Shown: positions 49,013-60,613 of the stretch, piece by piece
Numbering within the stretch: position 1 is the stretch's first letter
Layout of the letters: each line of letters opens with the position of its first letter
Assembly (NCBI GenBank): GCA_038503065.1
Contig: JBCAMK010000021.1
Span: 1,116,001 to 1,180,000, forward strand
From: Paragyromitra xinjiangensis
Taxonomy: Eukaryota; Ascomycota; Pezizomycetes; Pezizales; Discinaceae
Length of the DNA stretch: 64,000 nucleotides
Direction of reading: 5' to 3'
Translations under genes and position numbers: made by a program
The notes under the pieces: generated by a model
What the model saw: only the letters and a program-made list of their open reading frames with translations
Database searches by the model: none
What the model was told of the DNA's origin: nothing

Positions 49013-52000
49013 GTGGAGACCAACATCCCCTATACCTACGCCATAGAGATTTATAAAAACGCCGAGGTGGCATATCCCCTACCCGATCTCCTTATCAACC
49101 TTACTGATCCTGAGAATAGGATCATGCCAAGCGACTCCAGCATCGCTTACCACGAAGATATCAGCCTTATGGACAGAACATTCGAGCATGCGCAAGAGGA
49201 ACTCAGGCTCGAAAATGGAAGGCCGCCTGTACAACCGGGAAACGAACTGGAGATGATGACCAGTAACTTCGAAGAACAATCAGCGAAGCTGGAGGCGGCG
49301 TTTCGAGAAATAAAAGCAACGACGAACTATTTTTTAAACACAAGCCGAGGTCCACCAGGAGCACTGGCCCTAGAAGTCCGAAACCCCGAAACTGGACGAC
49401 AAATAAAGCTTCAGAACAGAGGTTTCGTTCGTTTGAACACATGGCTCGAAGCTAGCATGGACGTTTTAAGGCAGTATCTATCACCTGATGGAGCGGAGGA
49501 TGAAGCCAGCGAATTTGATGAGGGAGTAGAAGAGGAAGAAGAAGAAGAAAAAGGAGGAAAAGAAGGCCTAGACGGCAGTGATCTAAACAAAAAATTGTTT
49601 TTGATGGGTTGCGAGGGATACGAGGTTTTAATTGAAGAGGTTAAATATCTGATGCCGACCTCTAGTGAAGAAAAGGACGAAACCACCCCCCTGTCGAACG
49701 AAGCAAGCTTAGTAGAAGAGTTACACCGGTTTCTGAACTGGGGATTATATACTGGCATAAGAGAAGGACAATTAGCGATCCTAATCAATAATCCCCTGTA
49801 TAAAGACATTCGGGACGTCTTAGAAAGAGTCATTGTGACCTTGATAACTTTATCGGAAGAATGCTTTATCAAAGAGCCTAGTTTTATCACGGGTTCCCTC
49901 GGTAAGTTCCTTACTTAATTTCTTCCCTCTCACTTGTATGCGCAATCTGTGCTTAAAACAGACAATTAAGTAGCTGGGGACGGAACACGACTCTCTCCAT
50001 GGCTTGAACAAGCCAAAAAGTATCTAGGAAGGCTTCCTAACAAGTCTTTCAGCACTCAAATGTATTTCTCCTCTTCTGCTGCACCCCTTAACGGAGTAAT
50101 ATCGACTCCCACAGAAAGTCAGAAGGGGGAAGAACGTGGAAGGGAGTCATCAAATTTGGACACTACTCAGGAGCACAGTCATTCCAACAACGGGCCTCAG
50201 GAAAGCTCAACTCAAGGGGAATCACAAAATCTAACAAACGATGTATCAAACCTGCATCCAGCCCTTAGCCCTACAGCTTCTGATTCTTCTCAAGGCTCTC
50301 TTGTTGACCACCTCCTCGGTGAATTGAAAGATTGCAACGATACATTATCCCCCCTTTCCGGGGTTTTGGAGATGGCCAAAGCAAAGCTGGGGACAGGTAC
50401 CCATTCAGAGCTTTACCAAGCCGTTCGGAACAACCAGCATGTTGAAGTCCCCCCCCTCTCAGACCAGCATCAATATCAAACTTCGGGGCAGTATAACCGT
50501 GAAGTTCTTATCGAAAGAAATATTGCTTCTCCCCTACCTCCGATTCCTAGTCTCTGGAAACCATCGCAATCATTGGAAGCACATGAAGCCAGACCTCGAT
50601 TTGAAAATGATAAACCAGAATCCCAGCAAAGATTTTCTAACCCCATCGAGAAAGCAGAAGCTCAAAACTCTCCTCAGTCTGCTCAAAGCGCCCTTTGGGA
50701 CCAAATTCAGGCAGCAGCACTCACAGATACCAAGGCTTTACCTCCTCTGTTATCTGACCTTGAAGGTAAAGATACCTATTTATGTCACTCTTGCGCTGGT
50801 TTTAGGCTTGGAGCATTGATGTTGGCTTAGATATCGGGTTTGGTCTTTACTGCGAACGGAAAGGCGTAGTCCTTAAAGGATTGGGTTTGGACAAATGGGT
50901 AGAGCTTGAAGCACTCAAATGCATGTGGAATAGCGACTCGAAGCTTACTAGAGATTCATTTCGAGAGTTCTCAAAGGTCTTTATGAGCTTAATTAGCTTT
51001 TCATCTCCTCAAAGCTAAATTTTAGATAGAAACACCTATCGGGGCTAGGAAACTTTGCTCAAAAGCCCCCACCACCGAATTCCGGCCTAAGTGGACAAAA
51101 TAATCACGCGGATGACAATAATATTGCACAACAACCTCCGATAGGCTCTGGGGGCCATAACACGATGCAGCAGTCTCCGCCAGGGGTTAGAGATGGCCCT
51201 GATACAACATATCAACCTCCGGGGGATTTTACGTCCTTAAATCCTATCTGTGTCAGTGGAAAGTACACTACAACCTACTATCCACAGAAAGCCGAAACCC
51301 TACCGAATGAAACATATGGGGCCATGATCCAAGCTCCGGGCCCCAAACGATCAAATACCGCGGCAGGAGATTTTGCACAACCACAGCCAAATCAACCTCT
51401 CATAACACAAGAAGCGCACGATAGCTATAGTGTCCCGGGATTCTCCTATAGCGTACCGGCCAAACGTCGCTCGTCGAAACTGCCTGCAAATCGCCCAGAG
51501 GCGGGTGGGTCTCGGTCACGCCATCAACGCCAATTGAGCCCAGAAATACCTAAGTCTCAACCACAGCGCTCAATCGCAGCCACTGGCGTTATAGAATTGG
51601 ATCCCGAGAGAACGGATGGAAAGCGAGACACCTCGCCACCGGAGCCATACGGCTACTATATAGGCCGCACGCGTTCCAATGACACCAACAAAAGTCAAAG
51701 CAGCTTATCGCTCGCCGAGCATGACTTACCTTTTCACCACCTAGGATATTCTAAACGTGGGCGTGAACGAGAGCTTGAACGTAAGCTTAAACATACACGT
51801 GAAAGGCTTGAACGTGCGCATGCACGTGAACGTGAACGTGAACGTGAGCGTGAGCGTGAGCGTGAGCGTGAGCGTGGAAGTGAGCTTGCCCGTGCCGGTT
51901 CAAGTGCCCACTTACGTTCACGTGGGCATCCTAGTCTAAGCCGCGAGGATTCGATCAAAAGGCCGTCCCATGTAGCAGCCTTCAATCGCTCTTCACCTAG

Positions 52001-52211
52001 GAGCCATTCAAGGATGCTAGGCGAAGCAGAAAAAGGCGATTCGTCACGGAAGTACCCGCTTTCTATGCCTGTGCCTAATCCTCCGCCCAGTCCTCCTCCG
52101 CCCAATCGTCCTCCGCCTGGTCCTCCCGCTCCTCCTCTGCCCGCTCCTCCTCCGCCCGCACCTAGGCATCCCCTACAAAAGACTAGGTCCTTCTCCCCAT
52201 CATGCGATTGA
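49013..52211 (+). CDS. Hypothetical low-complexity protein, multi-exon, start unresolved
   Basis: I do not recognise this protein. Coding blocks are 49013-49901, about 49974-50765, 50831-50976 and about 51030-52211, joined by plausible introns. The frame at 49013 starts at a GTG and stays open upstream, so the true start is either in an unseen upstream exon or at a later ATG (49123). The third intron has a weak donor (GTCTTT), so this could also be two genes. The first ~300 residues look folded, with an acidic run (EEGVEEEEEEEKGGKEG-like) near residue 175. The middle is Ser/Gln/Asn-rich. A short block (IGFGLYCERKGVVLKGLGLD) looks conserved. The end holds an arginine-glutamate array (RERERERERERERERERE), an SR-like stretch and a polyproline tail (PPPSPPPP...PPAPPLPAPPPP). 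Confidence 0.55.
51824..51878 (+). repeat. In-frame CGTGA(A/G) hexamer repeat
   Basis: About nine tandem CGTGAA/CGTGAG units encode the Arg-Glu dipeptide array of the 49-52 kb gene. Looser copies extend left to about 51765. The wobble A/G alternation shows that the array is partly diverged. Confidence 0.85.
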
Positions 52212-53706
52212 CGTTGGGTTGAGGGGATTAAGGCTTTGGCCCAGAACTTTTTGTTCCTTATTTTAATCTTCTCTTTTCACCAATTTGAGTTATTTCGTAG
52301 TGGTGCTATTTCTCACCATAGACGCCTAATTCTCTATCCTTATGAAGACCTAGATGTAATGTGGCTAGTTTTGTTGGGTGTTCCATTTTTAGCTATCTTC
52401 TTTTCTCGGTGTTGGGGGTAGCTGGTCTACTGGTTCTGGGGCTATGAAGAATTGAAAAGAATTGGCAAATCTTCCATTTTCGAGTCCGGCCATAGAGACA
52501 ATGTGATGCAGTTGATACACGATAGTTTTCATATACTAGGTCCTTTCACGTATTTATCCTTCACCCTTCATCATAGCGGGGTCCGTACGGCCAGTGGTAC
52601 TTTGTTCTTCTCATCCCTCTCGTATCTCAATAGAGATACATGTAAGTTTCTCGCTGTGCCATGCCCTAATAGAGTGTATGCGCCTAACGAGCGAGGTGGG
52701 ATATCGAGGAGGCTTTTCACCCCGTTACGTGTAGGAAGAATCTAGATTCTAAACGTCAAATACTGGAGAAATCTGGACAGCTGGAACGTGGGCACGAGAT
52801 TAGGATCCCGAGTGACATATGATGACGGCGACTATGAAACGATCCAATTTACATGTTTTCGAAGACCCTCCAAAAAAGCTTCCGAAATCCTGTGGGAACA
52901 GTAATCCAGTACCCAACAAGGGAGTTATAGATCAGGTGGGATAGGAAGTGATAGCAATTTGTCCTCCTCGGAAGATTCTACGCGGCCAGATAAGGTCACA
53001 CAGGATTGGGAGTACCTGAGAGTGGTAGCTGTTAGGCTAGATGAGCCTAGTCTATGAAAGAGGAAATGATAATGATCTGTTTTATTGACTCGGTCGAGTG
53101 ATCTTCATGACGCCATCTTTGAAGCCCAGGGTATAACTTGAACATGTCCTTCAATGGAATCCCCGGGTATCATTGTCTACACGAGGTATATAAGAACCTT
53201 TGCCAAATTATAATCATTGAAGGGATAGATGGCTCCACCACACGAACCTTAATGGGGTCGTCATCTAGAGCCATTACTATACTCTACAAGCTAGTCGGAA
53301 ATGTTAGAGACGCCGTTTTAGTAATATATACAATCCCGAGCAAAAACAAAGCGAAACCCTCCGAGGAGAACCAGAAACAACGGTAAACAGGGAGAAATAC
53401 TAAAACCAGTCTTTATACACCCCTTCTCTCCCGCTCCCTGCGAAATAAGTTGAGTTGAGATCTTTACATGTATTATTGTTATCGTATTCGTGAAGTTTAA
53501 GCTGGGATACAGACGCGAGACCCTTTTTGTTCGTTTTGTTGATTTCCCTGCGCTATGTCGAGATTCGAAATCTAGAACCCCGTAGATGACCTCCCAAACG
53601 CCCTATCCCCAAAACCACACATCCCACCACCACCCTCCACATAACTCAAAAAAACCCCCTACCCCTCCCTCCAAGCATCTATCTGTACAAATCCCCCCCC
53701 ACCACC
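52212..53706. other. Convergent intergenic region, 1.5 kb
   Basis: This lies between the ends of the 49-52 kb gene (plus) and TIM23 (minus). No gene is supported, and frames are under 100 codons. The C-rich sequence at 53580-53700 is probably the TIM23 3' UTR. Confidence 0.5.
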
Positions 53707-54402
53707 TTACAACAACGCCTTACTCCCAACACTCCACGCCCCCGCCGCACTCGCCACCAAAAACGAGCTCCAAACTATCGGCTTAACTCCCCTCGTACTC
53801 TTAAAAACCGCCCCAGTAATCGCCCCACTAATGATCGAATTCGCCGTATCATGCTTACCCCTATAATATCCAATCGTCGAATTAATACCATTATACACTA
53901 GCGCCAACACACCCGCACTATTCCCCAAAAACGGCCCTCGTCGTGTCATCGCGTTCAGCACCGCATTGAGCTTCAGTCGCGGCGGCGCATTAGGCGGTAG
54001 CTTCCGTAGACCTTCTGCGAAACCCCAGGCTCCGCCTGTGGTAAGTGCGAGGAGATATGTTGTGCCTGTGCCATAGCAGAGGTCGTCGGACCAACCGCGG
54101 GATGGGAGTGCGGTTTGGGAGCCGGGGAGGGAGGAGAGTGCTGTGTCTTCGAGTTCGAGGTAGGATAGGCCCTTGTCGAGGCCTGCGAGAGGGTGTAGGG
54201 CGGATGGGTCGAGTGAGGCTGGGGTGAGGAAGCTGGAGACGTCAGCGACGGATGAAGGGTCGAAGGAAGGTTGAGCGGTGAAGGAGGTTGTTGGTGCTAT
54301 GTCGCCGGAGTCTGGGGGGTGTGATGATGATGGGGAGGTCGGGGAAGAGGAGGATGATGGGGTGGATTTTTTGCCGGTGAATAGGTCCCAGAATCCAGAC
54401 AT
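53707..54402 (-). CDS. TIM23: Mitochondrial import inner membrane translocase subunit Tim23
   Basis: A single exon of 231 codons starts at the ATG at 54402. Tim23 forms the channel of the presequence translocase in the mitochondrial inner membrane. The N-terminal ~95 residues are polar and Ser/Pro-rich, as in the intermembrane-space segment, and include FDPSSVADVSSFLTPASLDP and LDKGLSYLELEDT (receptor-domain features). The Tim17/22/23 domain follows at about residues 100-231. It has LCYGTGTTYLLALTTGGAWGFAEGL, LNAMTRRGPFLGNSAGVLALVYN, and GAITGAVFKSTRGVKP, with glycine-zipper helices and the RRGP loop. Length and motif order fit the family. TIM23 and U2AF are transcribed in the same direction. 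Confidence 0.95.
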   Translation of the reverse strand: MSGFWDLFTGKKSTPSSSSSPTSPSSSHPPDSGDIAPTTSFTAQPSFDPSSVADVSSFLTPASLDPSALHPLAGLDKGLSYLELEDTALSSLPGSQTALPSRGWSDDLCYGTGTTYLLALTTGGAWGFAEGLRKLPPNAPPRLKLNAVLNAMTRRGPFLGNSAGVLALVYNGINSTIGYYRGKHDTANSIISGAITGAVFKSTRGVKPIVWSSFLVASAAGAWSVGSKALL

Positions 54403-55048
54403 GGTTGGTGAAGATGAAGGTGGTGTTGTGGGGCTGTAGCGAGGGGAATTGGTGTTGGTGGGGCACCGAGCACGGGGGTTGAAGATTAGATGAATATCTT
54501 TGGCTTCTGGAAAAATTCATGACGCCGACCACGTGATATCAATTACCCGGCTTTCATGTGGAGTCCCGACCGTTTGGTTCAAATTCGACTCCAGCACGCA
54601 TCGGAAGTGATCGCTGGATGGATTGTTGTGATCAACCGATAGCGATAGCGGCTCTTTGCGACCAAATGTTATTCTCATTCCAACCTCAAAATCATGAGAA
54701 GTCACTCGGCGCCATAATGCAACCTTGAACATTTTCATCCCATGTTCATGAATGAAATTCGTTTGGTATAATTACACCAACTCCCAACCATACTCTTTCA
54801 ATACTCAATTTTCGTAATTCACCTAGCTAGTTATAAAGAGTTTCGATCGGAAGAGAGGAAGGAGTTGAGAACCGAGATGAAGCGCTCACCGCACTCAGTT
54901 CAAAGGGGAAAGGAAATAGGGAAGCTGCTAAGAATAGAACATGGAAACATGAACACGCACATAGGGGTGTGCGGATACAATTTTTTGAGATTGCCAAAAA
55001 AAAAACTACTGATCACGGGAAGAAAAAAAAATTGCTGTAATATCTGGC
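54403..55048. other. Intergenic between TIM23 and U2AF genes
   Basis: These 646 bases hold the TIM23 promoter (right of 54402 on the minus strand) and the U2AF 3' UTR. No other feature is seen. Confidence 0.5.
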
Positions 55049-57279
55049 TTAGAAAGCGCCCACATCATAATTTTCCTAAACAAACTAGTTAACCATCTAA
55101 AGGGGGTCGGGTCGTGAAAGCAGTGAGATATACCTCTGAAAAGTAAGTACAAACAACGGTCCTATCTGCAAATTTTCTTCCGGCGAGCGAACGAAGGGCG
55201 GTTGATGCGGATTCCTGCGTTTCGAAGCGGACGAAAATCTGTATATTGCATCTCATTAGTCACCAGGCCCAATAAATCACTGCCCGCGAAATAAAAGGTG
55301 CTAATATACTTTTCCGACGCCAGCTGCTTGTCGGCTACCGCCACTAGGGCGGGGAACCTTCATGTCAACAAGAGCTCCAAATTTCTCGCACTCATCACGA
55401 ATATCCTCGCAAATTTCTACATGGAATCAGTTAGTAAGCCCACACTTGAAAACTTACTGAAGGAGAATCCAACATACCATCATATTCCTCGGGATCCATC
55501 AATTCGTCCGGCGTGACCATATTTAGCAACTGTAGCACCCTGCTTGCCTCTAGGTCGACGCTAGTAGTCCCCGCCATCATGGCCATAGCATTAACACCCA
55601 TCTCCACACCCGCGGCCTGTTTCATCCCGATACTCGCGCGTTGGACACGAAGCGTACTATCCCCTAATTCCATCCCGTCGAGCCCTTCTACGGCGATATC
55701 TGTCGTGCTGGGCTCAAGGTATTCACAAAAGGCAATTCCCTAGACGCGCAAAAACGAGAAAGTAAAAGGTTAATAGCTGTACTAATATTAAAAATACGTG
55801 AATGTCCCCATTTAAGCAATGCGTAAATAGGAGGGTTGTTTTCCCCAGTTCGCAGTTCTGCCTTTTTTTCTTTTTTTCTTGTAGGCGAGAATAATGCAGA
55901 GGGGACATTAGTTGGTTTTTGGTTAGTACAGCTGGATGTGGTTATACCTTGGAAATATCATCAGTCGTGTCTTTGACTAGAATAAAAGCCTTCAGATCTC
56001 CAAAACTCTTCAGAAGTTCAATAACCTGTTCATCCTGCAGGTAATCCGGAATCTGCGATACCAGAATCTTATTAGGCGTGTCAGGCACGTTACTAGAGAT
56101 AACGCCTGGCTCATGGTGCCCAGAATCATCAGCTACCAGCGGAACAATGTAATCCTTAGGCCGCTTGATGTCAATCTTAGCACCATTATACTCAATCCCT
56201 GAAAGAGCTAGGCAGACTGTAGCATCATTGGTGTTCTTAAACTCGAGAAGTCCTATATCTTTGGTAGAAGAGAGCTGTGCAGAAGTTATGGGGTCAGGGC
56301 TGCCTGTAGTGACGTTAAGTGAGGACAGAGACTGGTTGAAGAACTGTAGTAAGCTTTCCTCGTCAGAGTTGGGGGGAAGATTGCTGAGCAGAAGACGTTT
56401 AGCTTGGCGGGAGTTTGTGGGTTTCAGAGTAGCAGCAGTTGCGACACTACTAGGCTGGGTCATAAACGCGTGAAGCCTAGTCGGATCCATTGGGGCCTGT
56501 CTTGGTGCGCCTGGAAGCGGGAACATTCCTGTTCAAATGTTAGTGAAAGAAAATACAAGACGAAAACACAAATATGCAGCTAACCGGACAACTTCGCTTG
56601 TTCAGCTGTGACGTTCTCATATCCCTGCGGCTTGATGTCCCACATGGTCATTCTCCTCTTTCTTTCATTAATGGGGATAATATCAGTCAAATCCGGTGTT
56701 GGCTCTCTCTTCTTCACTGGCGGCGTTGCTGAACGCTTCCTTTGAGCAGCAGGAAAGTCATCTTGGCCACCTCTAGGTGCTCTGGCCTCTTGTCTAGAGG
56801 GTCTTTCACCTCTCCTGTCACCACGCCCGCCACCATCACCACCGCGTCTTCTTTCTCTTTCAAAGTCCCTATCTCGACCACTACCGCTGTATCTGTCTCC
56901 GCCGTCGCGATCGCGTTCCCTATAGCTGTCCCTTGCACTGCCGTCGTAGTAGTCCTCGCGCCTAGATCTAGAAGAGCGATGCGGGGATCGCGAGCGCTCG
57001 CGACGCGGTCGTTCGGTCCTGTCCCTATCTCTGTCTCTGTCCCTGTCCCTGTCTCGACGATCAGATGACTACAGCCATGTTTGTCAGTGAAAGATTCCAA
57101 CACTAGGATAGTTGGAAGGAAAAGAAAGCTGAACGTACGTGATATTCACGAGATGAGGAATAGGTGTGCCTATCTGCAGGGCGGACTGCAACATCAGTAA
57201 CCCGCTCTTGCTTGACAGCAGATGGTGGTCCAGTTGGGTTCATACCGCCCCTTGACGAGGTGTAGCTGTCGCCGTTCAT
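55049..57279 (-). CDS. Splicing factor U2AF large subunit (U2AF65/Prp2 type)
   Basis: U2AF65 binds the polypyrimidine tract of introns and recruits U2 snRNP. I read about seven exons from the ATG at 57279 (MNGDSYTSSRGG), ending with a nine-codon exon at 55075-55049 (ENYDVGAF). The product is about 570 residues. Order: an arginine-rich RS/RD region (DRDRDRDRDRDRTERPRRE, RSRSPHRSSRSRR), a U2AF35-ligand-like segment (ERKRRMTMWDIKPQGYENV), and RRM1 (KRLLLSNLPPNSDEESLLQF, LLEFKNTNDATVCLAL). RRM2 follows (NKILVSQIPDYLQDEQVIEL, then GIAFCEYLEPSTTDIAV across an intron), then the C-terminal UHM (RVLQLLNMVTPDEL, KIFVRFETQESASTAL, RTVVCTYFSEE). All four modules are present. It shares a short divergent promoter with COQ5. 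Confidence 0.94.
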
Positions 57280-57746
57280 ATTTTTTATTTATTCAATTAT
57301 TTTTTGATGACGGCTGAGAATAATGCAAAAAGAGGTTTTTTTTTCTTCACAGATTTGCCGCTGAAAAAAGAGGTATTACCGAAACGTAGCCCTTTCTAAG
57401 ATGAAAGCAGGAGCCTGAAATTATCAAAGTGTGCACTTAATGCAGCGAATGGAGATGGGATCTTCAGATGCCCAGCGGTGAAGATGTTGCTGATAACGGT
57501 GGTAGTGGTGGAACGTGTCGAGTCGAGGAAGACGCGGAGAGGAAAAGGGTCAGTTAGACAAGTCAGCCGCGGTCAGGCTGTAAAGGGAGATTGATTTGCC
57601 AACACGGTGGCTGAAGAGCGATTCGCTGAGCCAAGACTTTGATGTATGGGCCGGGTAACCAGCAGTCGCCGGTATACGGAAGAAGCTGTTCGCCTTATCA
57701 ATCCCTCCCCACCAACATACCCAAATCCGAAAAAACATCAATTGAA
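57280..57746. promoter_or_regulatory. Bidirectional promoter between U2AF and COQ5
   Basis: Only 467 bases separate the two start codons, so both promoters must fit here. A T/A-rich block lies next to the U2AF start. I cannot assign specific factor sites. Confidence 0.6.
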
Positions 57747-58873
<1,127 letters not shown>

Positions 58874-60613
58874 ACTGCTCTCGTTAATCGAAAAATACCG
58901 GGCATCTTTCTTTTGTAGATCTCTTTAATTATCCTAAATTTCAGCGGAGCACGGGTGGGGTTTGGTTTCAGTTTTGTATGCATAAAATAACGACGAACAC
59001 GTAAAGAATATCACTACCCCGACTGTAGCCCGCGAGTGATTCCTGGTGACCTACGCTGCAATAATAACGCGCTCGAGATCGCCCGTGTGGGGGAGACAAG
59101 CGGTATTTATTGCCTGGTCCCAAACAAGATATTTCGATGCGGCCCGGAGTTACATCGAGATACGGGACCCAGGCTGGCCTCGAAGCCGTCTCTTTCGTGG
59201 AGCAGGATACCGGGTTTAAATTCACCTCGATCCTGTCTGCAAGGCAGGGGTTTTTGGGGTGCACAGCATTCTGCAATGTAAGCTTGAAGTGTTACCCGGC
59301 CTGCCGCTGTAGCGCGTTCAACGGAAATTCGCGACAGAACCGCTTTGCCAAAAGAAACGACCCCTCATCGCGATCGAACCCCCCGCGGTTTGTTTACTGG
59401 TTTGTTTATCGATGCAACGGCGCGCGGTGTGAGGCCGATAAAAATGCCGATGGTAGTGCTGATGAGAATATACTAATCGAAATACCGATGGCCCTTTTTT
59501 TTGTTCTTTCAGGCAACTTGTTCTTTTTTCCTCTATTTTTTCCCTTTAGTATTTCTGGGACACCACCTTCTCGGTCAACCCTATCAGTCCTTACATGATC
59601 TTTGATAAGCCCACGTGCATTTATCCAAAATTCTAGTCCTCTCAATTCAGCACGTTTTCCTAATCCCCCTTTTTTCCAGCTCTCAGAGACATTCACCCTC
59701 GCAAACTCTTGCCTTTATCAAAGTGACGAATTCACGAACATCTATTCCGTTCCTGGCAGACGGGTACCCGGATTACCGATTATCTAGTAGAAATTACAGA
59801 CAGATAATGGCTTTCTGCGACATGCATATCCAGGAACATATGTGGATTGTTTCAGCCCTCCCAGCATAGATATATGCAATGATCTACCTATCTATGTACC
59901 CAGCCCGCGCAACCTTGGATTCACGATCGCTGGGGGAGATCTTCCTCTTACCTGAGGAATTTTCGTGTAATTGAGCTCGTTTTTTTTTTCTGTTGGGGTC
60001 TCATAGATAGCGGGGATGCGGACTATTTTTGCTGTGATTTTTAGTCAACAAAGTTTGTCGTTTGGTGGGGGTGTGTGGTGGTGGGCATCGATACCCAGGG
60101 GGCTGCGCTTGCGGCAACGGGGGGAGAGTGTTCCGCCGGAGAAAATCTGCTAAGACCTATGTACAAACAGAAATTCGAGAGAAAAAAACTGGAGAAGGTT
60201 GCAGATATGCGTTGGCTGGCGCGGCCGCAGTAGTAATCAGAACGCGATCGAGGAGAGGAGAGCAGAGAAAAAACAAAAAGAGGGTTTCTGGAGCGAAAAG
60301 CTGGAGTGCATGCGGAAAAATTAAAAATGAGATAGAGTGACATACCATACAAATAGAGAATAAGACGCTCATCAACCCCGCCCCAAATTTATCTCTACTA
60401 TCCATACCCCGGTGAGCTTATTGAGATTGGTTGCCTCCTCTTCTTACACGGGTCTGCCGTCTTCTTGAGATAGTATAGATTCACCTCGCTTCCTCTTGTC
60501 TTCTTCTTCCCCTCTCTCCTTCTCACCATCCTCCTCCTCCTCCTCCTAAACATCCTCTTGTTCATCTACTCTATCTTGCGAACATATAATATCATCAGCA
60601 ACCAAAAGCAAAA
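58874..60613. promoter_or_regulatory. Intergenic region and pyruvate kinase promoter, 1.7 kb
   Basis: No gene is seen; frames of 60-160 codons at 59036-59870 lack recognisable content. A strong pyrimidine tract (CTTCCTCTTGTCTTCTTC onward, ending in a run of TCC) lies at about 60480-60550, 60-130 bases before the pyruvate kinase ATG. CT-rich blocks at this position mark highly expressed glycolytic genes in filamentous fungi. Confidence 0.6.
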
